DNA of 64,000 nucleotides from Blastomonas fulva (GTDB taxonomy: Bacteria; Pseudomonadota; Alphaproteobacteria; Sphingomonadales; Sphingomonadaceae), in contig NZ_CP020083.1 of the NCBI RefSeq assembly GCF_003431825.1, positions 3,696,501-3,760,500 of the forward strand. The letters are read 5' to 3'. The position numbers and the translations under genes were made by a program. Each line of letters starts with the position of its first letter. The first letter of the stretch is position 1. The notes beneath the pieces were generated by a model. That model did not search any database. It was not told where the DNA came from and saw only the letters and a program-made list of their open reading frames with translations. Below, piece after piece: positions 9,140 to 18,833 of the stretch.

Positions 9140-11965
9140 ATGACCTACGACGCAAACGATTATGATCCCGCCGAGGGCCCCCAGGCGGGGCCGAGCTGGC
9201 AGCTGAGCAACTGGCCGCTGGGCGATGGCGATGACCTGACCGCAGCGCTCGACCCGATGCAGATGCAGGTTGCGGTCAAGGCCGCGATCCGCAGCGCGTC
9301 GGCAGGCGCGGGCCAGCCGGTGGACGAGGCCGCGATCGCGCGCGCCGCAGACCGCTCGATCCGCGCCATGATGCTGATCCGCACCTACCGGGTGCGCGGC
9401 CATCTGGCAGCGGATCTTGATCCGCTGGGGCTGTCGCAGCAGGATATCCCGGCTGACCTGACCCCCGAATATCACGGATTCACTGCGGCCGAGATGGACG
9501 AGAAGGTGTTCCTGGGCGGCACCATGGGTTTTGAAAGCGCCACCGTGCGCCAGCTCATCGATACCCTGCGCGCCAACTACTGCGGCAAGGTCGGCCTTGA
9601 ATACATGCACATCTCGGACGTGGAGGAGCGTCGCTTCTTCCAGGACCGGATGGAAGGCGTCGACAAGGTCATCGAATTTACCGAGAACGGCAAGAAGGCC
9701 ATTCTGTCCAAGGTGATCGAAGCCGAAACGTTCGAGAACTTCCTCGGCAAGAAATACGTCGGCACCAAGCGCTTCGGGCTTGATGGCGGCGAATCGATGA
9801 TCCCTGCGCTCGAGGCGGTGATCAAGTACGGCGGCCAGCTTGGCCTCAAGGAAATCGTCTACGGCATGCCGCATCGCGGCCGCCTCAACGTGCTCGCCAA
9901 CGTGATGGCAAAGCCCTATCGCGTGATCTTCCACGAGTTTTCGGGCGGTTCGTCCAACCCCGACGACGTCGCAGGCTCGGGCGACGTGAAGTACCACCTT
10001 GGCACCAGCACCGATCGCGAATTCGACGGCATCAGCGTCCATATGTCGCTGGTCCCCAACCCCTCGCATCTCGAGGCGGTGGATCCTGTCGTGCTGGGCA
10101 AGGTTCGCGCGCAGCAGGTCAACCGCGACGATCTGGCCGATCACAGCCAGGTGCTGCCCGTGCTGCTGCACGGAGATGCTGCGTTTGCCGGTCAGGGCAT
10201 CGTGTGGGAATGCCTCGGGTTCTCGGGCATCCGCGGCTACAACACCGGCGGCTGCATCCACTTCATCGTCAACAACCAGATCGGCTTCACGACCAGCCCG
10301 CAATTCGCGCGCTCCTCGCCTTACCCCTCCGATGTCGCCAAGGGCGTTCAGGCGCCGATCCTGCACGTTAACGGCGATGATCCCGAAGCTGTTACCTTTG
10401 CCTGCAAGATGGCCATCGATTTCCGCCAGCAATTCCACCGCGATGTCGTCATCGACATGTGGTGCTACCGCCGGTTTGGCCATAACGAAGGCGACGAGCC
10501 CAGCTTCACCCAGCCCCAGATGTACGCCAAGATCCGCCAGCATCCGCGCGTCAGCAAGATCTATGGCGATCGCCTGATCGACCAGGGCGTGGTGACGCAG
10601 GACTGGATCGACGGCACGGCCACGGCGTTTTCGGACAATCTCGAAGTCGAGTTCGAGGCGGGCAAGACCTACAAGGCGAACCAGGCCGACTGGTTTGCCG
10701 GACGCTGGTCTGGCCTGCACGCGCCTGCCGACCCCGAATATGCGCGCCGCAATGTCGAAACGGGCATCGACCGCAAGCTGCTCGAGAGCCTGGGCCGCAC
10801 GCTGACCACGATCCCCGAAGGCCATGAGGTTCACAAGACCCTGCGCCGCGTGATTGATGCCAAGCGCGACATGTTCGACAAGGGCGAAGGCTTCGACTGG
10901 GCGACCGGCGAAGCGCTGGCGTTCGGGTCGTTGGTGTCGGAAGGCTATGCCGTGCGTCTGTCGGGCCAGGATTCGGGTCGCGGCACGTTCAGCCACCGCC
11001 ATGCGGTGTGGATCGACCAGAACACTGGCGGCCGCTATCTTCCTCTGGAACAGGTTCCGCACGGCCGGTTCGAGGTGCTCGACAGCCCCTTGTCCGAATA
11101 TGGCGTGCTGGGCTTCGAGTACGGCTATGCGATGGCCGACCCGAAGACGCTGGTGCTGTGGGAAGCGCAGTTCGGCGATTTCGCCAACGGCGCGCAGATC
11201 ATGATCGACCAGTTCATCGCCAGTGGCGAGGCCAAGTGGCTGCGCGCCAACGGTCTGGTGATGCTGCTGCCGCACGGCATGGAAGGCCAGGGGCCCGAGC
11301 ACAGCTCGGCACGCCTAGAACGCTTCCTGCAGCTGTGTGCAGGCGACAACATGCAGGTGTGCAACATTACCACGCCGGCCAACTACTTCCATGTGCTGCG
11401 CCGGCAGATGCACCGCCCGTTCCGCAAGCCGCTGATCATCATGACGCCCAAATCGCTGCTGCGACACAAGATGGCGGTATCGAAGACCAACGACTTCTGC
11501 GGCAACAGCCACTTCATGCGCATCCTGTCCGATCCGGCCCAGCCGGAGGACAAGGACGTCAAGCGGCTGGTGCTGTGTTCGGGCAAGGTCGCGTTCGACC
11601 TGATGGAAGCGCGCGATGCGGCGGGCGACAAGCACACCGCGATCATCCGGCTGGAACAGCTCTACCCCTTCCCCGGCGAGCCGCTGACCATCCGCCTGAA
11701 GCGCATGGTCAATCTGGAAGAGGTGGTCTGGGCGCAGGAAGAGGCGCGCAACAACGGCGCGTGGTTCTTCGTCGAGCCGTTCATCGAGGAATGCCTGGCC
11801 GATGCCGGGGTCGCCCCCAAGCGTCCTCGCTACGCAGGCCGGATCGCGGCGGCATCGCCCGCCACCGGTCTTGCCAAGCGGCACCAGGCCGAACAGGGCG
11901 CGCTGATCGCAGACGCGCTTGGCCATGATGTCCGCGATGAGATCCGTCGTCAGCGCAAGAGCTGA
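9140..11965 (+). CDS. sucA: 2-oxoglutarate dehydrogenase E1 component
   Basis: The 941-residue thiamine-diphosphate enzyme decarboxylates 2-oxoglutarate and transfers the succinyl group to the lipoyl domain of SucB. Visible features are the N-terminal RTYRVRGHLAADLDPLG segment, the thiamine-binding region HGDAAFAGQG followed by NNQIGFTTSP, and the C-terminal transketolase-like half with EYGVLGFEYGYA. Length is typical. The ATG at 9140 was chosen because it gives the usual E1 N-terminus; the frame continues upstream only into the repeat element. It is the first gene of the sucA-sucB-lpd segment. Its leader now contains the right end of the GIY-YIG cassette. Confidence 0.96.
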   Translation: MTYDANDYDPAEGPQAGPSWQLSNWPLGDGDDLTAALDPMQMQVAVKAAIRSASAGAGQPVDEAAIARAADRSIRAMMLIRTYRVRGHLAADLDPLGLSQQDIPADLTPEYHGFTAAEMDEKVFLGGTMGFESATVRQLIDTLRANYCGKVGLEYMHISDVEERRFFQDRMEGVDKVIEFTENGKKAILSKVIEAETFENFLGKKYVGTKRFGLDGGESMIPALEAVIKYGGQLGLKEIVYGMPHRGRLNVLANVMAKPYRVIFHEFSGGSSNPDDVAGSGDVKYHLGTSTDREFDGISVHMSLVPNPSHLEAVDPVVLGKVRAQQVNRDDLADHSQVLPVLLHGDAAFAGQGIVWECLGFSGIRGYNTGGCIHFIVNNQIGFTTSPQFARSSPYPSDVAKGVQAPILHVNGDDPEAVTFACKMAIDFRQQFHRDVVIDMWCYRRFGHNEGDEPSFTQPQMYAKIRQHPRVSKIYGDRLIDQGVVTQDWIDGTATAFSDNLEVEFEAGKTYKANQADWFAGRWSGLHAPADPEYARRNVETGIDRKLLESLGRTLTTIPEGHEVHKTLRRVIDAKRDMFDKGEGFDWATGEALAFGSLVSEGYAVRLSGQDSGRGTFSHRHAVWIDQNTGGRYLPLEQVPHGRFEVLDSPLSEYGVLGFEYGYAMADPKTLVLWEAQFGDFANGAQIMIDQFIASGEAKWLRANGLVMLLPHGMEGQGPEHSSARLERFLQLCAGDNMQVCNITTPANYFHVLRRQMHRPFRKPLIIMTPKSLLRHKMAVSKTNDFCGNSHFMRILSDPAQPEDKDVKRLVLCSGKVAFDLMEARDAAGDKHTAIIRLEQLYPFPGEPLTIRLKRMVNLEEVVWAQEEARNNGAWFFVEPFIEECLADAGVAPKRPRYAGRIAAASPATGLAKRHQAEQGALIADALGHDVRDEIRRQRKS

Positions 11966-12030
11966 CTACCCGCAAGAATATGAAGTTGTTTCCGCGAGTT
12001 GAAGCGGACAAAGACGAAGGTTTGTGAACC

Positions 12031-13296
12031 ATGAGCATCGAAGTCAAAGTCCCCGTTCTGGGTGAATCGATCAGCGAAGCCACCATCGGCGAGTGGCTGA
12101 AGAAGCCCGGCGATGCGGTCGCCGCCGATGAGGCGATCGCGAGCCTGGAAACCGACAAGGTCGCGGTCGAAGTCCCCGCGCCGTCGGCAGGCGTGATGGG
12201 CCAGCAGATGTATGCCGCTGGCGACACCGTTCAGGTCGGCGCGCTGCTGGCGATGATCGAGGCGGCTGGAAGCGCCGCCGCAGCGTCGCCGCCCGCGACG
12301 CCTGCTCCGGCCCCTGCCGCCGCCCCTGCCCCTGCCCCCGCCGCTGCAAAGGCCGATCCTGCGCCTGCCCCGTCGGTCAGCTCGGGCGAGCCGGTGAGCC
12401 TGTCGCCTGCGGTGCGCCGTCTGGTGCTCGAACATGGGCTTGACCCCACCGGCATCCGTGGAACCGGCAAGGATGGCCGTCTGACCAAGGAAGACGTGCT
12501 CGCTGCGGCTGAATCCGCCAAGGCTGCGCCTGCTCCCGCCGCAGCGCCCGCGCCTGTCGCTGCCAGCGCACCCACCGCCAGCGGCGCTGCCGGTCGCGAG
12601 ACCGAGCGCGTGCGCATGACCCGCATCCGCCAGACGATCGCCAAGCGCCTCAAGAGCGCGCAGGATACCGCTGCGATGCTGACCACGTTCAACGACGTGG
12701 ACATGACCGCCGTCATCGAGGCGCGCAACAAGTACAAGGACCTGTTCGAGAAGAAGCACGGCATCCGCCTGGGCTTCATGGGCTTCTTCGCCAAGGCCGC
12801 GTGCCTTGCGCTCAAGGATGTCCCGTCGGTCAACGCGCAGATCGAGGGCGACGAGATCGTCTATCACAACTACGCCGACATCTCGGTCGCGGTAAGCGCG
12901 CCCAACGGCCTGGTCGTGCCGGTGATCCGCAATGCCGAAACGCTGTCGTTTGCCGGCATCGAAAAGACCATCGCCGACTTCGGCAAGCGCGCCAAGGACG
13001 GCACGCTCAAGATGGACGAGATGATGGGCGGCACCTTCACCATCTCGAACGGCGGCGTGTTCGGTTCGCTGATGTCGACCCCGATCATCAACCCTTCGCA
13101 GAGCGCAGTGCTCGGCCTTCACCGCATCGACCAGCGCCCGGTGGTGATGCCCAATGGCGAGATCAAGGCGCGCCCGATGATGTATCTGGCCCTGTCCTAC
13201 GACCACCGTCTGATCGATGGCCGTGAGGCGGTGACCTTCCTGGTGCGTATCAAGGAAGCGATCGAGGATCCGACGCGGTTGCTTATCGATCTTTGA
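12031..13296 (+). CDS. sucB: 2-oxoglutarate dehydrogenase E2 component (dihydrolipoyl succinyltransferase)
   Basis: The 421-residue protein has one N-terminal lipoyl domain with the modified lysine in [11 protein letters not shown] (Lys43), a long Ala/Pro-rich flexible linker, a peripheral-subunit-binding domain ([15 protein letters not shown]...[13 protein letters not shown]), a second Ala/Pro linker, and the catalytic acyltransferase domain ending in the YDHRLIDG motif with the active-site histidine. It forms the core of the 2-oxoglutarate dehydrogenase complex. It follows sucA after 65 bases and precedes lpd, from which it is separated by a REP-like element. Confidence 0.96.
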   Translation: MSIEVKVPVLGESISEATIGEWLKKPGDAVAADEAIASLETDKVAVEVPAPSAGVMGQQMYAAGDTVQVGALLAMIEAAGSAAAASPPATPAPAPAAAPAPAPAAAKADPAPAPSVSSGEPVSLSPAVRRLVLEHGLDPTGIRGTGKDGRLTKEDVLAAAESAKAAPAPAAAPAPVAASAPTASGAAGRETERVRMTRIRQTIAKRLKSAQDTAAMLTTFNDVDMTAVIEARNKYKDLFEKKHGIRLGFMGFFAKAACLALKDVPSVNAQIEGDEIVYHNYADISVAVSAPNGLVVPVIRNAETLSFAGIEKTIADFGKRAKDGTLKMDEMMGGTFTISNGGVFGSLMSTPIINPSQSAVLGLHRIDQRPVVMPNGEIKARPMMYLALSYDHRLIDGREAVTFLVRIKEAIEDPTRLLIDL

Positions 13297-13337
13297 TAGC
13301 GTGTCCGGCGTGGGCGGGAAGCTGCAATTCCTTCTTG

Positions 13338-13418
13338 CGTCACCCCCGCGCAGGCGGGGGTCCCGCTTTTTCTCTCCGGCATCGCAAGGCGGGCTTGCCG
13401 CGTTCGCGGGAATGACGG
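13338..13418 (+). repeat. REP-like palindromic repeat, copy 1 (between sucB and lpd)
   Basis: The element starts with CGTCACCCCC, has a GC palindrome (CCCCCGCGCAGGCGGGGG), then TCCCGCTTTTT, a short variable middle, and ends with CGCGTTCGCGGGAATGACGG. Two other copies occur in this window at 26916-26998 and 46892-46974. This copy is the most diverged in its middle part. It lies in the 176-base sucB-lpd gap, where its hairpins could alter mRNA stability. Confidence 0.85.
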
Positions 13419-13472
13419 GGATGGAATTGCAAACGTAGCCCGGTTAAATCCGGCGCACGATGGAGTTTGAAA

Positions 13473-14870
<1,398 letters not shown>

Positions 14871-14893
14871 CGGCCTTTGCAGGCCGACACGGC

Positions 14894-14922
14894 GGACGCG
14901 TCATCGTACTGGTGACGCGTCC
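14894..14922. terminator. Hairpin between convergent lpd and lysR genes
   Basis: GGACGCGTCA at 14894-14903 pairs perfectly with TGACGCGTCC at 14913-14922 around a 9-base loop. The stem overlaps the last codons of the LysR-type gene, whose stop is at 14901. No clear T-tract follows on either strand, so a bidirectional terminator role is plausible but unproven. Confidence 0.45.
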
Positions 14923-15806
14923 TCGCCCGTCAGCGGCGCGATCCGCCGCGCGACATCGTCCAGCCAGCCGATGAACGCATCCACCCGCGCGAGCTTGCGC
15001 ATGTCGCGGTGCACCACCAGCCAGAAACTGCGGTGGATCGCGACCCGATCCGCCAGCACCCGCTCCAGCCGCACGTTCTGCTCGCCCATGAAGCACGGCA
15101 GGATCCCCACCCCGGCGCCCGACGCGATCAGGCTGTGCTGAACGTTGATGCTCGAGCTGGTCAGCACCGGCTCAAGGCCTGGGCCGATTTCGTCGAGATA
15201 GCGCAGTTCGTCGGCATAGATGAAATCGGGGATATAGCCGATCAGCGGGTGGCGACGCAGGTCGTCGACGCTGGCGATCGGTCCGGCGGCGGCGATGTAA
15301 TCGCGGCCGGCATAGACCCCCAATTGATAGTCCACCAGCTTGCGCACCTTCAACGGCCCCGCGGTCGGGCGTGACAGCATGATCGCCAGATCCGCCTCGC
15401 GCTTGGACGGGTTCAGAAAGCCGTTGGTGGCCACCAGCTCGATGCGGATCGCGGGGTGAAGGCGGTGAAACTCGGCCAGGTTGTGGCTGATCACCCAGGC
15501 GGCAAAGCCTTCCGCCACGCTCACCCTTATGGTGCCGGCAAACACCGTCTGCTCGCCGGTCAGCTCGGTGCGCGCATCCACCAGCGCCTGCTCGGCGCCT
15601 TCGGCATAATGCAGCAGCTTGCGCCCGTGCTCGGTGAGCGCAATGCCCTTGCCGCTTGCCTCGAACAGCGTGGACTGCAGGTCGCCAGACAGCCGCGCCA
15701 GCCGCCGCGCGACGGTGGTGGGGTCGATCTCCAGCCGCCGTGCGGCTTCCGCCACCGATCCGGCGCGCGCCAGCATCAGGAAAATGCGCAGATCATCCCA
15801 GTTCAT
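14901..15806 (-). CDS. LysR family transcriptional regulator
   Basis: The 301-residue protein has an N-terminal winged helix-turn-helix (MNWDDLRIFLMLARAGSVAEAARRL, quoted by its DLRIFLMLARAGSV core) and a C-terminal periplasmic-binding-like effector domain. Length is normal for the family. It is divergent from mmsA, the classical arrangement in which a LysR protein controls the neighbouring operon. The intergenic region carries a GCAATTGATTGC inverted repeat that could be part of its operator. Its effector is unknown; an intermediate of valine or propionate breakdown would fit the context. Confidence 0.88.
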   Translation of the reverse strand: MNWDDLRIFLMLARAGSVAEAARRLEIDPTTVARRLARLSGDLQSTLFEASGKGIALTEHGRKLLHYAEGAEQALVDARTELTGEQTVFAGTIRVSVAEGFAAWVISHNLAEFHRLHPAIRIELVATNGFLNPSKREADLAIMLSRPTAGPLKVRKLVDYQLGVYAGRDYIAAAGPIASVDDLRRHPLIGYIPDFIYADELRYLDEIGPGLEPVLTSSSINVQHSLIASGAGVGILPCFMGEQNVRLERVLADRVAIHRSFWLVVHRDMRKLARVDAFIGWLDDVARRIAPLTGEDASPVR

Positions 15807-15875
15807 AAGCCATGCCGTGTCATGCGAACCCTCTTGTGGCCATTGTATTTATGCAGCCCGCTGTGACGTTTTTAC

Positions 15876-15887
15876 GCAATTGATTGC
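15876..15887. promoter_or_regulatory. Inverted repeat in the lysR-mmsA divergent promoter region
   Basis: GCAATTGATTGC is a perfect 5-bp inverted repeat with a 2-base spacer, located roughly midway between the divergent starts at 15806 and 15945. LysR proteins bind T-N11-A sites with short interrupted dyads, so it is a candidate part of an operator. The position supports this; the sequence alone does not prove it. Confidence 0.4.
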
Positions 15888-15944
15888 ATGAATGCCAGAG
15901 GCTATTGCGCTGTCCAAGCGACAAGCACCTACAGGAGAGCGACC

Positions 15945-17444
15945 ATGCGCACCGTCACCCACCGTCTGGCCACCGGCGTTTCTGCCCCCGCCAGCCCCCG
16001 CCAGTCCGACATCTTCGATCCCAACAGCGGCTCGGTGCAGGCCAGGGTCGATCTGGGTGACAAGGCGGTGCTCGACGCCGCGGTCGATGCCGCGCTCGCC
16101 GCGCAACCCGCCTGGGCCGCAACCAACCCGCAGCGCCGCTCGCGCGTGATGTTCAACTTCAAGGCGCTGGTCGAAGCCAATATCGATGAACTCGCAGCCC
16201 TGCTGTCGAGCGAGCACGGCAAGGTCCATGCTGATGCCAAGGGCGATATCCAGCGCGGTCTGGAAGTCATCGAATTCTGCTGCGGCATCCCGCACGCCTC
16301 CAAGGGCGAATACACCCATGGCGCGGGCCCGGGCATCGACGTATATTCGATGCGTCTGCCGATCGGCATCGGCGCCGGCATCACCCCGTTCAACTTCCCC
16401 GCGATGATCCCGATGTGGATGTTCGGCCCCGCGATTGCCACCGGGAACGCCTTCATCCTCAAGCCTAGCGAGCGTGACCCCTCGGTACCGGTGCGTCTTG
16501 CCGAACTGATGAGCGAAGCTGGCCTGCCCGATGGCATTTTGCAGGTGGTGCATGGCGACAAGGAAATGGTCGACGCGATCCTCGATCACCCGGCCATCGC
16601 GGGCGTGTCATTCGTCGGATCGTCCGATGTCGCGCATTACCTCTACCAGCGCGGTGTTGCTGCCGGAAAGCGCGTGCAGGCAATGGGGGGCGCGAAGAAC
16701 CATGGCATCGTCATGCCCGATGCCGATCTCGACCAGGTGGTCAAGGATCTCGCAGGCGCGGCCTTCGGTTCAGCAGGCGAACGCTGCATGGCGCTTCCGG
16801 TGGTCGTCCCCGTGGGCGACGAGACCGCTGACCGCTTGCGCGCCAAGCTGATCCCCGCGATCGAAAAGCTGCGCCTCGGCGTGTCGTCCGATCCCGATGC
16901 CGATTACGGACCCGTCGTCACCGCCGCGCACAAGGCCAAGGTCGAAGGCTGGATCCAGACCTGCATCGATGAAGGCGGCGAGTTGGTCGTCGATGGACGC
17001 GGCTTCACGCTTCAGGGGCATGAGAACGGCTTCTTCGTCGGCCCGACATTGTTCGACCATGTCACCACCGAAATGAGCAGCTACAAGGAAGAGATCTTCG
17101 GCCCCGTGCTCCAGATCGTCCGCGCCGCCGATTTCGAGGAGGCCGTCGCGCTCCCCAGCAAGCACCAGTACGGCAACGGCGTCGCGATCTTCACCCGCAA
17201 CGGCCACGCCGCACGCGAGTTCGCGGCTCGCGTGAATGTCGGCATGGTCGGCATCAACGTGCCGATCCCTGTGCCCGTCGCCTACCACACGTTCGGCGGC
17301 TGGAAGCGCAGCGCGTTCGGCGACACCAACCAGCACGGCATGGAAGGCGTGAAGTTCTGGACCAAGGTCAAGACGATCACCTCGCGCTGGCCCGATGGCG
17401 CGGTCGACGGCGGCAATGCCTTCGTCATCCCGACGATGGGTTGA
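15945..17444 (+). CDS. mmsA: CoA-acylating methylmalonate-semialdehyde dehydrogenase
   Basis: The 499-residue aldehyde dehydrogenase converts methylmalonate semialdehyde (or malonate semialdehyde) plus CoA to propionyl-CoA (or acetyl-CoA) in valine catabolism. Family features are the GITPFNFPAMIPMWM segment, the NAD-site region SFVGSSDVAHY, and the catalytic cysteine in GSAGERCMALP, which is characteristic of MmsA-type rather than general aldehyde dehydrogenases. The start at 15945 follows AGGAGAG at 15933-15939; the frame is open further upstream but through promoter sequence. It leads an operon with a VOC gene and mmsB. Confidence 0.95.
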   Translation: MRTVTHRLATGVSAPASPRQSDIFDPNSGSVQARVDLGDKAVLDAAVDAALAAQPAWAATNPQRRSRVMFNFKALVEANIDELAALLSSEHGKVHADAKGDIQRGLEVIEFCCGIPHASKGEYTHGAGPGIDVYSMRLPIGIGAGITPFNFPAMIPMWMFGPAIATGNAFILKPSERDPSVPVRLAELMSEAGLPDGILQVVHGDKEMVDAILDHPAIAGVSFVGSSDVAHYLYQRGVAAGKRVQAMGGAKNHGIVMPDADLDQVVKDLAGAAFGSAGERCMALPVVVPVGDETADRLRAKLIPAIEKLRLGVSSDPDADYGPVVTAAHKAKVEGWIQTCIDEGGELVVDGRGFTLQGHENGFFVGPTLFDHVTTEMSSYKEEIFGPVLQIVRAADFEEAVALPSKHQYGNGVAIFTRNGHAAREFAARVNVGMVGINVPIPVPVAYHTFGGWKRSAFGDTNQHGMEGVKFWTKVKTITSRWPDGAVDGGNAFVIPTMG

Positions 17445-17460
17445 ATGAGGGGCTAAACGC

Positions 17461-17871
17461 GTGCGGCTTGCGTACACCGCCTATCTGGTCCGGGAATATG
17501 ACGAAGCCATCTCCTGGTTCGTCGATGCGTTGGACTGGACACTGCTCGAAGACAGCGATCTGGGCGGCGGCAAGCGCTGGGTCCGGGTGGGTGGACGCGA
17601 CGGCGGCGAACTGCTGCTGGCGCGCGCCACCTCGCCCGAGCAGACCGCAGCTATCGGCAAGGAAGCGGGCGGACGCGTCGCGTTCTTCGTGCACACCCGC
17701 GCCTTCGACCGCGATTATGCACGGATGCTCGCGGCAGGCGTTAAGTTTGCCGAGACTCCGCGCAAGGAAGCCTATGGCCGGGTGGTGGTTTTTGCAGACC
17801 TGTATGGCAACAGGTGGGATTTGATCGAAGCGCGCATTAACGCGGTTTCGGACAACGGAGAGACAGCATGA
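17461..17871 (+). CDS. VOC (glyoxalase/bleomycin-resistance) superfamily protein
   Basis: The 136-residue protein begins at a GTG 16 bases after mmsA. It has the VOC beta-alpha-beta-beta-beta pattern: LAYTAYLVREYDEAISWFVDALDW (quoted by its YDEAISWFVDAL core) at the N-terminus and FADLYGNRWDLIE near the C-terminus, where the glutamate is a usual metal ligand. It overlaps the mmsB start by four bases (ATGA), so it belongs to the mms operon. A glyoxalase-like or epimerase-like role in branched-chain catabolism is possible, but the substrate is unknown. Confidence 0.8.
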   Translation: MRLAYTAYLVREYDEAISWFVDALDWTLLEDSDLGGGKRWVRVGGRDGGELLLARATSPEQTAAIGKEAGGRVAFFVHTRAFDRDYARMLAAGVKFAETPRKEAYGRVVVFADLYGNRWDLIEARINAVSDNGETA

Positions 17872-18743
17872 CGACGATCGGATTTATCGGCCTGGGCAAT
17901 ATGGGCGGCGGCATGGCGGCGAACCTCGCCAAGGCCGGGCACAAGGTCATCGCATTCGATCTTTCGGGCGAGGCGCTGGCGCGCGCGGGCGCAGCGGGCT
18001 GCCATCCCGTGTCCGATCCGGTGCAGGCGGTCAGCGATGCCGATGTCATCGTCACCATGCTGCCTGCAGGCAAGCATGTCGCATCGGTCTATAACGACAC
18101 CGTGTTCGGCGCGGCCAAGCGCGGCACGCTGCTGATCGATTGCTCGACCATCGACGTCGACACCGCGCGGCAGGTCGCAGCAGCCGCCAAGGAGCGCGGG
18201 CTCGAGGCGGTCGATGCGCCGGTTTCGGGCGGAATCGCGGCGGCCAATGGCGGCACTTTGACCTTCATGGTCGGCGGCAGCTCGGGCGGTTTCTCGGGCG
18301 CAGCACCAATCCTTTCGGACATGGGCAAGGCGGTGATCCACGCAGGCGACAATGGCGCAGGCCAGGCCGCGAAGATCTGCAACAACATGCTGCTGGGTGC
18401 GACGATGGCCGCGACCTGCGAGACCTTTGCGCTGGCCAAGAAGCTGGGGCTCGATCTGCAGACCTTCTACGACATCTCGTCGAAGGCCTCGGGGCAAAGC
18501 TGGTCGATGACGAGCTATTGCCCCGTGCCCGGCGTCGGCCCCGCCAGTCCGGCGGACAACGGCTATGCGGGTGGCTTTGCCGCCGCGCTGATGCTCAAGG
18601 ACATGCGGCTTGCGCTCGAGGCGGCCAAGGCCAATGGCGCGCAGGTGCCGATGGGCGAGCGCGCCGAGGCGATCTACGCCGCGTTCGTGGAAGCCGACGC
18701 GCAGGGGCTCGATTTCTCGGCGATCATCACCGCGCTGGAATAA
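17868..18743 (+). CDS. mmsB: 3-hydroxyisobutyrate dehydrogenase
   Basis: The 291-residue NAD-dependent enzyme oxidises 3-hydroxyisobutyrate to methylmalonate semialdehyde, the substrate of MmsA. Features are the N-terminal GLGNMGGGMAANLAKAGH Rossmann motif, the substrate-binding VDAPVSGGIAAANGG segment and the catalytic lysine in GAGQAAKICNNM. Length is normal. It overlaps the VOC gene by four bases and closes the operon. Confidence 0.94.
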   Translation: MTTIGFIGLGNMGGGMAANLAKAGHKVIAFDLSGEALARAGAAGCHPVSDPVQAVSDADVIVTMLPAGKHVASVYNDTVFGAAKRGTLLIDCSTIDVDTARQVAAAAKERGLEAVDAPVSGGIAAANGGTLTFMVGGSSGGFSGAAPILSDMGKAVIHAGDNGAGQAAKICNNMLLGATMAATCETFALAKKLGLDLQTFYDISSKASGQSWSMTSYCPVPGVGPASPADNGYAGGFAAALMLKDMRLALEAAKANGAQVPMGERAEAIYAAFVEADAQGLDFSAIITALE

Positions 18744-18833
18744 GGCCGCGGCGCGGATTGCTCCTGCCCCCACGGGCGAATGACAGAAGGCCGCCCCTTT
18801 AGTTCGCCCCCCTCTCCCCCTATATCCGCAGCC

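Noticed and set aside
8630..11302. An 890-codon open frame on the minus strand opposite sucD and sucA
   Set aside because: It is antisense to well-identified enzymes, has no recognisable domain, and results from high-GC codon bias that keeps the complementary frame open.
13338..13418. Repeat palindromes considered as a CRISPR array
   Set aside because: The copies are isolated, tens of kilobases apart, in different orientations, and lack spacers or cas genes.
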